Of a stretch of DNA of 64,000 bases, positions 22,375-34,799 are shown piece after piece. Position numbers and translations under genes: made by a program. The stretch's first letter is position 1; the number at the start of each line of letters is the position of its first letter. The stretch covers positions 912,001 to 976,000 of the forward strand of contig NW_022145563.1 in the NCBI RefSeq assembly GCF_000002235.5, written 5' to 3'. Below the pieces are notes generated by a model. The model ran no database searches and was not told the origin of the DNA. It was given only the letters and a program-made list of their open reading frames with translations. Source of the stretch: Strongylocentrotus purpuratus. Its lineage: Eukaryota; Echinodermata; Echinoidea; Camarodonta; Strongylocentrotidae.

Positions 22375-22627
22375 GAACAGGACGGACAAAATATACAGTT
22401 CCTTATTCTACCCTCAACAATTGCTGTGGTAGACCAAGGAACATCCCTTCACTGCTGTATGTAAACATGTGTACAACAGGTGAATATGCATGTGACACCT
22501 GTTCTACACATTTGTACACAATAGCAGTGAAGGATGTTCCTTTGTCTACCACAGCAATTGTTGAGGTTAGAATAAGGAACTGTATATTTTGTCCTCTTTC
22601 TTTGTCCATCATATTCACAGTGTGGGC
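22375..22627. mobile_element. foldback hairpin 2 (253 bp)
   Basis: Same arms as hairpin 1 (GGACAAAATATACAGTTCC, CAACAATTGCTGTGGTAGAC, ACAACAGGTG and complements). The left arm has lost the outer part that the right arm still has. Flanking sequences 1.1-1.5 kb apart also match those around hairpin 1 (for example CAAGCTTGAG/CAAGCATGAG-type and GAAATAAC..CACC..AAGACACCATAC blocks), so the two belong to a diverged tandem duplication. Confidence 0.8.
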
Positions 22628-23908
22628 TTCATACTTTCAAATTAATTCATGTAGGCCTAGATTATACCACAACTTCCCCCTAACAAATTAGCCTTGGGTA
22701 TCCCTAGAACAGCCTCCCCAACAAGGGGCACTTGGAATTGTGAAGGGCAGAGGCAATGCCATGTTTCATTTATCCTCAAAAAGTGTTAAAATAGCCTTTT
22801 CTTCATAGAAGGTGTCCTTCTTAAATTGCGGACCAATGTCCCAAGGCTGATTATCAGGGGGTAGTTGTCGGAGAATTCAGAATTTATTTGAAAATGTGGA
22901 GCCTGTGAGAACAATAGATTTGAGAAACAAACAACCTACCAATTTTTAAACTTCATTCTCTTGTTCTTGTGCTTCAAAACTGTACTTGAGTAACTCATAC
23001 CTTGAAATGGACATGTTTTCAATTTTTCCTCTGAAATAACACACCTGTAGACACCATACAAAAACAAAAATTATGTTTAATTTGGACAACACAAACTTAC
23101 CTGACCGTTGGGTGCAAACAAAATAGATGCAATTCAAAATCTAGATGCAATTCAAAATCTAGATATTAAACCTGAAATAATGGAACTAAATTCTTCTAAA
23201 GCATTAAATCACAAAGGTGTATATTTGACGTTTCCTCTGAGCACTACATCAATTATTTTATATAACCCTTTGACTTTTTGTTAGTGCCTAATTCATGAAG
23301 ATTATATTTCATGTATGTTATCCAATAAATATATTGAAATCATTTTCAATAAAATTTTACTGACATTGCATTTTATAGTCTGTGTCTTTTCTTTGTGTTC
23401 TTCCTATCGTGTAACTAATAATTACCATATTAAAAGAAGACAGGGATTAATTACATTCAGGAATAATATAGTCTTGGTCGTTATACCCTAAAATAAGTGC
23501 ACAATTGTGTTAACATAACATTCTATAACATTGGAAAACTTTAAAGGTAAAGTTTCCTTCATAAAATGGGTTAAACCTTTAAAAATTTGCAGTCCACTTT
23601 TTATTACTGATATGTATAAATCGTTTTTTTTAATTCAACGCACATTATTAATGCAGAACTAAATCATTTCCATTTTTGAGCCATTATAAATATACTAACT
23701 ACAAAATAGCAGGCTTCGCAATTGGGGCATGAAATTATCAATAATATCCAAGCAACAGCAAATTAATCAACATTTGTTTAATGATATATCTGGCAAGGAC
23801 ACAACATGATATATAAGGGTATGGGGTAACTAGAGCATGCAAAATGAATACTACAGTGCCGGAAAGAAAATTTAGGACACAATATAGATAGATTTCTTTC
23901 CTGAACCC

Positions 23909-24411
23909 CAGGGCCCATATTCATGAAAGCTTACCAAGCTAGTTGTTAACTTCAGTTCAATTTAATGAGATTAGAGACAATAATAGCCCTCTAAAGATGG
24001 ACAATCGTACAGTCTAACGAATGTGAAATTTGTCGTAAACAAGAAACTATTGAGCATTTTATATGTCCTTGCAAGATATTTTTAAAACAGAAATTGAAAT
24101 CGATTTGAAAATGTCATTGATTGGATATGAAATAAATTACAGATAAATATGCACAACTTGTTTTATACAAAGATTGAAATCTTATTTGAAATACAAAAAA
24201 AATATAAAATACTTAGATAATGAAGAAGTTAAGAAAATGATAGAAATGTTATAATGATCCTTTTAAGAAATTATGTTGATCTTGTATATTATTCATATAT
24301 TTCGTTTTACTCGTTTTGTAAAAAGTCTATACGTATTTTGAAACGAAATAATAAAGTCCCTCTGAAGAGGTAAAGAAGAAAATATAAACTTTGCTAAGAA
24401 TATGGGCCCTG
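23909..24411. mobile_element. CAGGGCCCATATTC-ended element carrying a non-LTR fragment
   Basis: Left end CAGGGCCCATATTCATGAA, right end ...AAGAATATGGGCCCTG. Between them, at 24013-24108 (+), a frame reads SNECEICRKQETIEHFICPC, the CxxC...H...C zinc-finger signature found near the C-terminus of L1/Tx1-like reverse-transcriptase ORFs, followed by an AT-rich 3'UTR-like stretch. Either a composite or a coincidental nesting. Confidence 0.6.
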
Positions 24412-24802
24412 GTTTCTAACTATTCATCACCTACTATAATTGTGACTTGCTATGGCAAAACCCAACAGTTAATGGTAAATATGAAAATTGAGTTCTCGGT
24501 TATCACTGGAAAGAGTAAGAAATAAATTTTAATATGGTACCTCATTCAAAGGGATTGATTGAAATTTGACGTACTTACTGCTATTTTTGTGACTTCAATA
24601 GTAATTTTGAGAGTTTAAAAGTTAAGCATTCGGTTCCATTTTCACACCTAACAACATTGATATGAATGGACATATATATCTCACCATGAATCTAAGTATC
24701 AGGTACAGATTCAACTTTTTTAAATTCTAGTAAAAAATTTGGTGAATGTTATGACGGGAAAGTCGAATGGACGTGTATTTTGTTAAAAGACAAAGTTGAG
24801 AT

Positions 24803-24953
24803 TTGGGCCTTGTTTCACAAAACTTCTTATCGATAATAAATGCTGAAATTCAATGACAAATTTGCTCTTAGCCAATCAAATGCCAGGATTTCAGTAGTTT
24901 TATAACAGCTATCGTAATTTGTTATTGATACAAGTTTTATGAAACAGGGCCCT
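24803..24953. mobile_element. short foldback element (second copy of the 5793 family)
   Basis: GGGCCTTGTTTCACAAAACTT ... AAGTTTTATGAAACAGGGCCC type ends, with internal AATTCAATGACAAATTTGC and a complementary partner. Confidence 0.65.
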
Positions 24954-25209
24954 GGTCACGTGATTGCATCTGGTAAGAGACTGTCTGGAAGCGATAAGAA
25001 AAATAAGGTTGATATATTGAGAGGTTTTGGAAAGATATAATTTTTTAGGAACTACACAAACTTGTGGCATGAAAGTTTGGTCCAAAATTCCCTTTAAGCT
25101 ATTTCTTGTCATATATAAAGGAGTATATTTGAAGAGTGCATCCTTTTCAGAGGACAGAGGACAATATTCTTCCACAGTAACATAAAATCATAAAAAGAAT
25201 GAAATTGTA

Positions 25210-25334
25210 TTTATTTTCCCAGACCCCAACGCTTCTTTAACTCAAAACCACGTAAGGTAGCTTTCTAGATATCTATCGATACCTCATCTGAGGTTATATG
25301 ATAATTAAACAATAAACGCCTGAATTGTTTTATT
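25210..25334 (-). terminator. candidate poly(A) signals of the lectin-PAN gene
   Basis: AATAAA on the - strand at 25334-25329 and 25215-25210, 450-575 nt beyond the stop codon. Which is used cannot be told from sequence alone. Confidence 0.4.
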
Positions 25335-25783
25335 ATTTGATCATTTTTGTTCTAAAATTAAGTTCAGTGCATGTCAAAATTAAATTTGAATTTGAACTGC
25401 ACCTGCAAAACAAACAAAAAAGGCCAAATGACAATAATTTGTAGAGTCTCGTCCCCTACTTTTCTTTTATCCGTCTGCCTCAATTTGTTTTATAATTTCA
25501 TAACTTTTGTTCTAAAGTGCATGTACAAATTAAATTTGAATTTGCAGCACTGCCACTACTATATTGAAAATGACCCGATTTGTATGTACAGATCAGAAGA
25601 AAGATTAAATAACATGAAACCCCCTGCTCCTTAGTTTCTTAAACGCCATGTGAGAAACTAAGATTCATTTTCACTTGGCATTCATACTCAAGCATTAGCC
25701 CCCCCCCCCCCCCCCACCCCCACTTCCTCATATTACTTCGGGATGAGCGCATGCACATACACCCTCAGGATTCGGGAAATCAA

Positions 25784-26055
25784 TCACACCATAATTCGAT
25801 AATATTTGCAATTTTCTGTTTCCTGAAAATCCCCCGGCGCGGTGACATCGTTGGCGCCGTTCAGTTGACATACCCTTGTCCCTTCCAAGTAATTTAAAGA
25901 CAAACAGCTTTCTCCCGTCGCTAGGCAACGGCTGACACATTGCACGAGCGATGTTGATTGGATGGTCTGTATCACGTGATTCTGGAGGCATCGTGGAGGC
26001 CAGGAGTCATCTCTCTTCATGTAAATGCTTCTCGTGCTTTTCGGCAATGAGGATT
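25784..26055 (-). CDS. lectin-PAN gene exon 4 (PAN/apple domain and stop)
   Basis: Acceptor CTTCTTCAAG (26057-26056) after a pyrimidine tract. Its frame joins exon 3 to give E-K-SSLPKSTRSIYMKRDD, then a PAN-like core RCLQNHVIQTIQS...QCVSRCLATGESCLSLNYLE and ...VCQLNGAND...ENCKYYRIMV, TGA at 25786-25784. Read alone from an upstream ATG it could look like a separate short secreted protein, but the phase match and acceptor favour splicing. Confidence 0.85.
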
Positions 26056-29000
26056 CTTGAAGAAGGAGTGAAAAAATAACTATGAAACTAACCAACTACA
26101 TAATGATAGTGATGATAGGTGGACATTATTAGTTATTACTTTTGTAACGGCTTTACACACATCAATACATGCAGCATTAAACTGGTACAACAAATGGTAA
26201 GAGTGGTAACATAGATAGGCCTAGAAAGAGCGAATGTGAATTATACATCTACGTGCAAACTGGGCGATTCAATGATTTCTAATCTTACCAATGTCTTGCA
26301 TGGAATCTGCATTTTATTAGGCTGAATCAATAACGTCACAGTGGTGAAGTGCCGGACAAATTACTTTCAATTAACAAAACAAATATGCCTGTCAATCAAA
26401 GTATCAATTTTTCAAAAATGAAGGCATAAGATTATATTTTAGGGACGATTTTTTTTTTCTTTACAGAGATTCTATTATTACATGCCATACATGATTTATT
26501 TTTAGTTGTGCCCCAAGGGAACAGACACTCCGGAGAGAAACAGACATTAATTAATAATTGTTGGTACACGACAAACAGGAGAGTTGTCCCTGACTACGTC
26601 ACAATCCTCTTGCCAAATTGCCTAATTTGATATTTGCATAGATTTATTGATCTCAAAGTTTAAACATTGATAACTCTTTTTAATGATTCGATATATTTCA
26701 AAATTTCGACACTCTGTTTTTCTTGTTTCTCCGTTTTCATACAAATAAACGTAATACAAAGGTTGGATTGTCTAAGTTTTAGTACTGTAACATATTTACA
26801 TGGAATTCGTCGCTCTTTGATATTCACGTAAAACACACAACTGCAAAGTGTATCGTTTATCATGAAATTCCTATCTCAAAGAAGTTGTTTCGCATACAAT
26901 GCAATGTAGAAAAATACGGCTAATTATATTACTAAGAAAAGTAAATATTATAGAGGGACCGGCAGAAAGCGAGAGATAAAGACAGAGGGGGTAACTGGCA
27001 TATGAAAGAGGAACGGTAGAAACGAGCGAGGGAAAGAATGAAAATAATTGAAAGCAAACACTTAGAGGGAATGGTTATTTTGAACTTCATCGGATATGAG
27101 CGTTTGCAATCAATCAATAAACTTTCATTAGTACCGTTTCTGTCAAATCGAATTCCTTTACGTGTAACATTTCTACCGTGCACACACACTAATTATTTAT
27201 GCCTTTCACCTGCTCTTTTCAGTAGTACTTCTTTAAAACTCATCTTATCTGATTTTTAACGACCATCTGCTTGGGGAAGGGGAGTAGAGGGGAAGGGGAA
27301 GAGGGGGAAGAGAGGGAAGAGGGGGAAGGGGGAAGAGGGGGAAGAGGGGGAAGGGAGAAGAGGGGAAGGGCAAGAGGGGGAAGAGGGGGAAGGGGGAAGA
27401 GGGGGAAAGAGCGATTGGTCCCACGAACTGCCGACACAGAACCAAGAACTTCTTTTTCACTTGCCATCGATTTTGACACATAGAAGAAAATGCAATGTTT
27501 TGTTTTAAATTTGGGGATGAAATAACTGTGTAGTGTGGTAATATCTTTCCTTTATGACTTGTGATTGTGATATATTTTAGTCCTATACGTTGCAAAATTA
27601 TGAACATTGAATTATGTTGCGGTTTTGTATAAACTATGTTATGTACGAAAAAGAATTGGAGTTTTGAGAAATAAAATCGATGAACACAATTATTTTTGTT
27701 TTTCGGTTACAAAACCACTGTTAAGCAGGGCTCCCACTTAGCCGAGTTGGAACCTCAAGTTGTGGCGAGCTGGCGCGATCTTATGGCAAGCCGTTTTATT
27801 ATTAATTGATATCAAGAAATCAATTCTTGATATCAGAAATAATTTTACATTGTAAAGCAATGGTAATTCTGGATATCAAGAATTCGATTTCGTGATATCA
27901 GGAATTCGATTTCGAGATATCAAGAATTGAATTCTTAATATCAAGAAATATGTTTTAATGATAAAACTGCTTGCCATAAGATCGCGCCAGCTCGCCACAA
28001 CTCGAGGCTCCAACTCGGCTAAGTGGGAGCCCTGCTTTAGCACCCTTGTCCGAAAGTACATTTTTTTTTGTGAACGAATACGAATTCATGCCCCAAAAAA
28101 CAAAAATATTTTAAAAACGTAAAAAAAATGGGGAACCTCCTCGAGCATACCAACAGTGGCTGGAATTCTCTGGTCGGGTTGAGAGGGAGAGGATTGAGAG
28201 GGAGAGGGTTGAGAGGGAGAGGGGTGCTACAGAGTTCGAAACATTGTGACAGAAAAAAAAGTGAAGGTTTTGTGACGGTGGGATTGGAAATGCGGTGGAA
28301 TGTGTGGGTGTGGGGTAGGTGCGTGTGTGTGTGCGTGTGTGTGCTCGTGTGTATAAGGAAAGTAGTGAAGTGTGTCAGGATTTAAAGGTTTTGTGAGGGT
28401 AATATGTGCAAGTCGTCACATGTTTTAGGATGCATTTCTTAATTTCTGGCCACAAATTGGGGCGAAAACTTCGATTGGGCTTATTTTATTTGTTTTCTCT
28501 TAATCTCTATACCACTAGAAGGATAGACGTGACGTTAATTGGTTAAAAATGGATATCAGGGCAAATTTCATGAAAATTGGACAATCAGACTAACGTTTGG
28601 ACATTGTGAAGTTAAAGATGTCAAATTTTTGTATCGAGATCCTGAAATAATGCTCTGAATATTTAATTAGATTGTAACTTTTTGAAGAAAAAAAAACAAG
28701 GCTCTGAATATTTGATTAGATTGTAACTTCTTGAGAAAAAAAACAAGGCCACACAAGTAATTCAGAACACAATAGGGATATTCCAGCGTAACGGCCATGA
28801 CAGTCAGAACTATTTAGAGTGGCTTCCAATATCGTTATTACCCTATATACCGCACACTACAGTGCACATTCTCCGCTCCGTGGGGAGAATTTCAGCTCGT
28901 CAACGTTTTTACGGGCGCGCACATGCTAATCAATTCACAATGACCTTCGCATCCTAGATAGATAGTCGTTGTGTTGAGAAAATGTCCATCAATATTGCTG

Positions 29001-32000
29001 TGCCGGGGCTCGAATCCACGACTTTGCTTTCCCAGATTGTGATAAAACCGCTAGACCACGACATAGTCTCTGTTTGATAGAATGTTGTGTCTTAGGCCAA
29101 ATAAAAAAAAAACATGTTTAGCGTCCTGTTTTTTGGAAAAATAGGAAGGAGGAGGCCCCCTTTTTTTTCCTTCAAAATGGCCGCTCAAAATGGCCGCTCG
29201 GTACATTTTTCCTTTCAGTCGGGCTATTTTTCAAGATGGCCGCCGTCTTTTTTTTTTTTTTTTTTAAATCAGAAATAGATCCATATTAGCAGTGCTTTTC
29301 ATGTTTTTTTTTCTTTAAAAAAAAAAAATTCAAAAAAAATTCAACAATTAAAAAAAAAAAAAATAGGAGGCGGCCCCCAAAAAGGAAGCGGGCGGAGACG
29401 CTAAACATGTATATTTTTTCCATGGCCTTAGTTGTTCTTTACTTACTCTCACAGATAGCCAAATTTTGTGCTTCACATGATTTATCATTCCAGATCCCAG
29501 TGCCGTACATTTCCATGCAGTGTTCACTGCCAGCGTTGTTAGGTTCATTAGGTTTCCAGTCTTGAAAGAAAAAACAAATTCAGTTTGTTTATTTCATTTC
29601 CAGAGACATACAAACGATTGATAGTATACAATTTTTTCTATACAGAATGATGATGATGATGATGGTAATTATGATGGTAGCAATTATGACAATACTAATA
29701 ACGATAATGATAAACAAAAATTTATTTTAAAAAACAAACATCAATGCCATGCAGGGAGTTAATGATAACAAATCTGAATTTAAATAAAAAGCAAATTACC
29801 CCCCCCCCAACAACAAAAAAATGATAATAATAATAAGAAGAAGAATAATTTTATTAAAAAAAATAATACACGTATACAAATTATACATACATATTGCACA
29901 GAATCTTAGCTAAAAGTAATAACACTTTAGTAAGACGCTTTATAGTTTGTAAGCGAAAGGAATAATTATGTAATGCTGCTAAAGTATATCTCTCCCTTTC
30001 AGTACATGAGTAACTCTAGCGTAACGGACATGCGATTCAGAACATGTGTTAAAGCTATTTTAGACAGTTCTAAGCTTAAACATACTTATTTTTAATCAGG
30101 GATTCAGATACATCTGCCTTTCAGTGATACATAAAGCAAATTTCACAGTATTCCTCTAGTGGCTGATGTAAAAAGTATTCTTTTTTCAGTGACACAAAGT
30201 GAACGAGGCCATTTTTAACTCATTGTTAACATTTCGACAAGTCTGATTTGGGGGTTGAATGAATCTAGTTTAGGTATTAACATAAGCTTATAATCACATT
30301 TTAAATACAGATACATGGTTATCTATGTATCTATATTTAAAATGTGGTTATAAGCTTCTGCCCTTTGCCTGCTTTTTATAAACTTCACTAACCTTGATTT
30401 AGCATGTTCAAGGTGTCACAAAAAGCTCTTATTAAGAGTAATCTTTGATCCCTCCAACATAATTTGCTAAGAAATCAATTCTGAAGAAATAGTGCTTGTG
30501 GTGTGAAAAAATGAGTCCTTAAGATAAGATTTGATATATTCACTAAAAATGTTGCCACATTTCGCCCGAAAAATTAGTTATATTTTGAAGAAAATCATGA
30601 GTAAATGTCCCGCCCCCCCCCCCCCCCCCCCACTCAGTGTTATTTAGGGTACGCATATGCCTGTTCCCTCGTTTTGAAAGCCCCCCTATCTGAGGACTGC
30701 CAACATTTCCGAACCCCCCTCAATCATAAATTCGGAATAATTTCTCAGGAGTCCAAAGAGATGAGAGAAAAAAAGACCACCCCCTTTTTAAAGAAATCTC
30801 CGGGTGAAAATTAAATACACCCCTTTTCTTTTTTACAATTCTCGGGCCGGACTTTGTCGCACGAAAAGTACCCCTTTAACGGACATTTTGGTAACACGCA
30901 TGAGGTCCGTCCGTTCTCGGAGTGGGGGGCCGGCCGGGGTAAATGTGCTTCGCTTCTACTGACATACCACGCGAAGTAACGTGCTTGTTGAGCTATGTTT
31001 GATCACATCAAATTTTCTGGAGTTATTGCCTATTTCTATGATTTTTGGCTAGTGAACCTTTTTCGTTGATTTGCCCACATGATTCACATGAAGTTTGAGA
31101 CTGTGGTTCATCAAGACCATTTTTCATTAGCTAAAATTGATTAATCTTTTGAAGACGCATGTATGTGAAGTACGTGTGCCTATAACTGCTAAAAGACACA
31201 TCTCACTCCCCGTGCATACGTTGTCTGCTCAAGGCCGAAAGGGCATTAACTCTGTTTTAAAGGTAAAGACCAGTTATGGTCATGCGATTGCATTGTGAAA
31301 GAAACGTTGTGGAATCGATCAGAAAAGGTTGATCATCTAGCATATAGCATCTGCAAGGTTCTGGAATCATCAAAATGATAAGAAATTTGGCCCATTCTTC
31401 GTAAAGTTACAAGCACTATACACAGAAAGATGTATATGGGACTACCCTATATCTCTCACAGACCATGAGAGAAACAAATTTACTAAATATATGAATTTGT
31501 AGGCGGTTTCCCGGCAATTTTTTTATCATCATGTATTAGTCAAAACATATTCTTTCACATGATTGGTAATGAGAGCTTCCATTTCATTTTTTGAAATTGG
31601 GGCGTTTCCAATACTGGTCTTTACCTTTCAGACCTTCTGGCTCTAAACAGATATTCAAATGCATAACATGTCATCATAAATTGAGGCTTTCCAATAAATC
31701 ATTACTTGATCAGTTGTATTCTTCACTCGAGTTTAAACGACCATTTTGCTTAGATCGACTTTTCTATAGTTTAGAAAACCCTGCATAAAACACTTGCCTC
31801 CTCAGTTGTGCTCTTTACCATCTGTTATTTTTGTAACAAATTAAAGTCCACAATGTAACACGGTCGCTAATGTCTTGCAAGAAATGAACATAAGTTTAGG
31901 TCCAAACATTTCTATGCCGTCTGATATACCCATGGGCGTAGATCTGTAATTGATACCTATTATTCAGGGGGGGGGTGATCTATTCATTCATCACCCCCTG

Positions 32001-34712
32001 AACAATAGGTGTTGCGTAAGGATTGACGCCCAAGGATATGCCGTTTCAAGATAATAATAATACTCAGTTTTTATATAGCGCGTATTACAATCACTAAGCG
32101 CTTCCAAACTTGGAGATTATTACCCCGGCTTTAGATGTGCTGCCATTACGGCGCTCTAGCATTTCAAGGAATTAAATCCTGCCAGGTACCCATTTACATC
32201 ACCTGGGTCGAGAGTGGCAAGATGTAATGCTTGTGATCTTCAGCAAGACTGAGTCCTATTTCTTCTCCTTTATAGATCGCTCAAAAACTTCACAGAAAGA
32301 ATCAATTCTAATTTTGTACCACATATCCCTTTGTTGCAAATTACTTCCAGATACCTGTAGTTTTCTGCACAATGTAGTTCTGTGGCTAATACTCTACTTT
32401 TTATATTTTTACTTTAATAATACACTAAAGAAATTGGTTGTAGAATTCATTATACCTGCATAATACATAGCTGGCAAGGTGTAACTTTCTTCTTTGTGGT
32501 GTTTTCAATTTCTTAACTATCCTGCATACATCTGACTCTCACAAGATGTAAGTGCGATATGACAATCTTTGCCCATGAACTCATACTCCACCAAAAATGT
32601 CTTTCAATCACTCCAAATAATTTAAAGAACTCTGGTTATGTGCCTATTACTGCCTAGATTGATAGTCAAGCAAACATATTCCCATTTCAGTCTTAGAAAA
32701 GTACGTGTTTAATCAACTAACCGGGTTTACAATGAAAAGAGATCAATCATGTTGTGACATCGGTGTGCTGTTCGGCTTCATCTAATAATCGGTTGCTAGT
32801 CTACCTTGCTATTTTTAATCAATACACGACCGATGAACATGAAAGATTTATGGGGCTGAATAAAATGGTAATGTATAATGTTCTAACACGCAGTCATGAA
32901 AGTGCGTGTGCGACCGTTATTCATTACAACATTGTTCATGCATGGAAGTTTTAGAATCATATTTAAAAAAGGGGATTTGACTCGGCCTTGCTAAAAGTAG
33001 CATGCGCTGTACACAGAAATGTGTATATGCGAACGAAATAAACATTTGTCATGAAATTTGGTCCAAACATGTTCATGTGTTTCTTGGCATATTTTGAATA
33101 TGAGGAAATTTTAATGACTTAAATTTCATGAGAATTTTTTCTATAATATTCTTCCACACTAGCGTAAAAAAGTAACATTAAAGCTCACAAATCAATTTCC
33201 TATTTTCTCGCCTCGGAACCCAATCTTCTCTTCATGAAAGCCGTATTGCTTACAGTAACAACGATTATGCTTTCTTAGCAGTCAGGTAAAATAACCATCA
33301 CTATTTATCCCTCTTGGCTATAGAAATACAGGCAATTACCTTAATTTTCTGTATCTGATTCAGCGCTTCATCATTTCATTAAATCTACATCTACCTTCTA
33401 GATGAGTTTAAGTTGTTGTCGGGATTGATTTCAATGTCCCCATTTCATGGAACATGCATTTCGTGCCCTGAAGTTTATTAGAGCACTTGTCGATCAACCC
33501 GATTTTACTTCAAAAGGGTGTTTGAAATTTTACATTTGGATTCTTTCAACTCATGCAGATACACCACTTCCGAATACAAAGGGAAACAGTAGTTTACTGG
33601 CGACCATTCACACAATGTCAATTTAGTGCTAAATTGGATCACGATGCAAATATTCATTTTTTTTTCTTCGGGGGGGGGGGGGGGACCATTCACACACAGA
33701 AAGGAGAATTCTCGCTCGACTTTAAGAACGGCCGAACTGCGCATGTGTAAATCTTGACCGGTACTGCGTATTTGATCGCGATGCGAATCGCGAAGATAAG
33801 TGAAATTATTCTGTCCACACACGCACAAAAAAAAAATTGGATCGCGATGCAAAAATCAACTTTTAAATCTCTCTGTTTTTCTTCTGTAGGTATGAACGCC
33901 CCTATTGGCATTGAATTCATATTTGTCCCCTTTTCAACGCGTCTAGTCTGCTTCATAATTCTTTGTGGTTGCCTGGCTATGTGTAAGCAATTGGCAAACA
34001 TTCATCACTGTTTCTAATCAACTGCCCTTATTTCACTTACCAGCCTGTTTTTAAAGAATCTATTCATCCCAAAGAGGTTCTGAAAACATTTCCTATTGGT
34101 CATGTGATTATACTGTGAAAGAAACTATCTGGATTAAACTGGAAAATGTCGATTATAATTATGAAGCACATAATTTGATGCACAAGCATACTGAGCGGTT
34201 TCGAAATGATTAAAAATGAGAACAAATTCAATCTTGGTAAAAAAAATTACTTGCACTTCTCAAAGAAATGGTTGAGCTAGACACAATTCTATTTCTCATA
34301 TTTGGGATATGAGGGCATTTCTAAAGCAAACCCTTTTTAAGGAGACACTTGTATTATTTTGTTTGTTTCTTTTTAGAAACTGACACAGGTAGAATGAGAA
34401 AGCTTGCAAATTATGGTCGTCTTTACCAGACCCTATTTTCTCTTTAAGCACCGCGACAGCAATGCTGTTAAAGCCACAGTGGTATCCTCGACAAACCCCA
34501 CTTGATGCGCCCTGTGCTGGAATCAATCCACCTCGATGCGAATTTATCAGGCCAAAGGATAATAATGTATAGTTTCTCGTCACCTCCTCTTTCCTCTTTT
34601 TTCGGCCAGCCTAGACATATTATATTGTCATTTATATTTTTGTCCTGAAATTGATAAATAATAAAATATGCGTTGAAATTGACCGAATAAGTTTTAAATG
34701 TAAAGAACCCCC

Positions 34713-34799
<87 letters not shown>

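Larger units (their letters stand above)
19521..23353 (+). other. probable ECM29 3'UTR / 3' flank
   Basis: After the stop there is no further coding signal. Candidate poly(A) signals AATAAA lie at 23324-23329 and 23348-23353, followed by a GT/T-rich stretch (about 23380-23405). Earlier weak signals exist, so the real 3' end may be nearer. The interval contains a SINE fragment and a diverged tandem duplication that includes two large hairpins. Confidence 0.5.
23354..25205. other. intergenic region between two convergent genes
   Basis: Separates the ECM29 3' end from the 3' end of the lectin-PAN gene. Holds a CAGGGCCC-ended element with a retrotransposon fragment (23909-24411), a 150-bp foldback element (24803-24953) and otherwise AT-rich sequence without coding signal. 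Confidence 0.6.
26056..29446 (-). other. intron 3 of the lectin-PAN gene
   Basis: No exon seen on either strand. Contains a pure purine tract (27271-27412), a CAGGGCTCCC-ended element (27726-28034), GA-rich and GT repeats (28160-28350), a tRNA-like SINE head (28998-29068) and a 300-bp inverted-repeat element (29111-29410) that ends just before exon 3's donor. Confidence 0.7.

Noticed and set aside
25784..26095. A separate short secreted PAN protein starting at ATG 26095
   Set aside because: The first 13 codons coincide with a pyrimidine-rich acceptor, and the remainder joins exon 3 in phase to a complete 250-codon frame.
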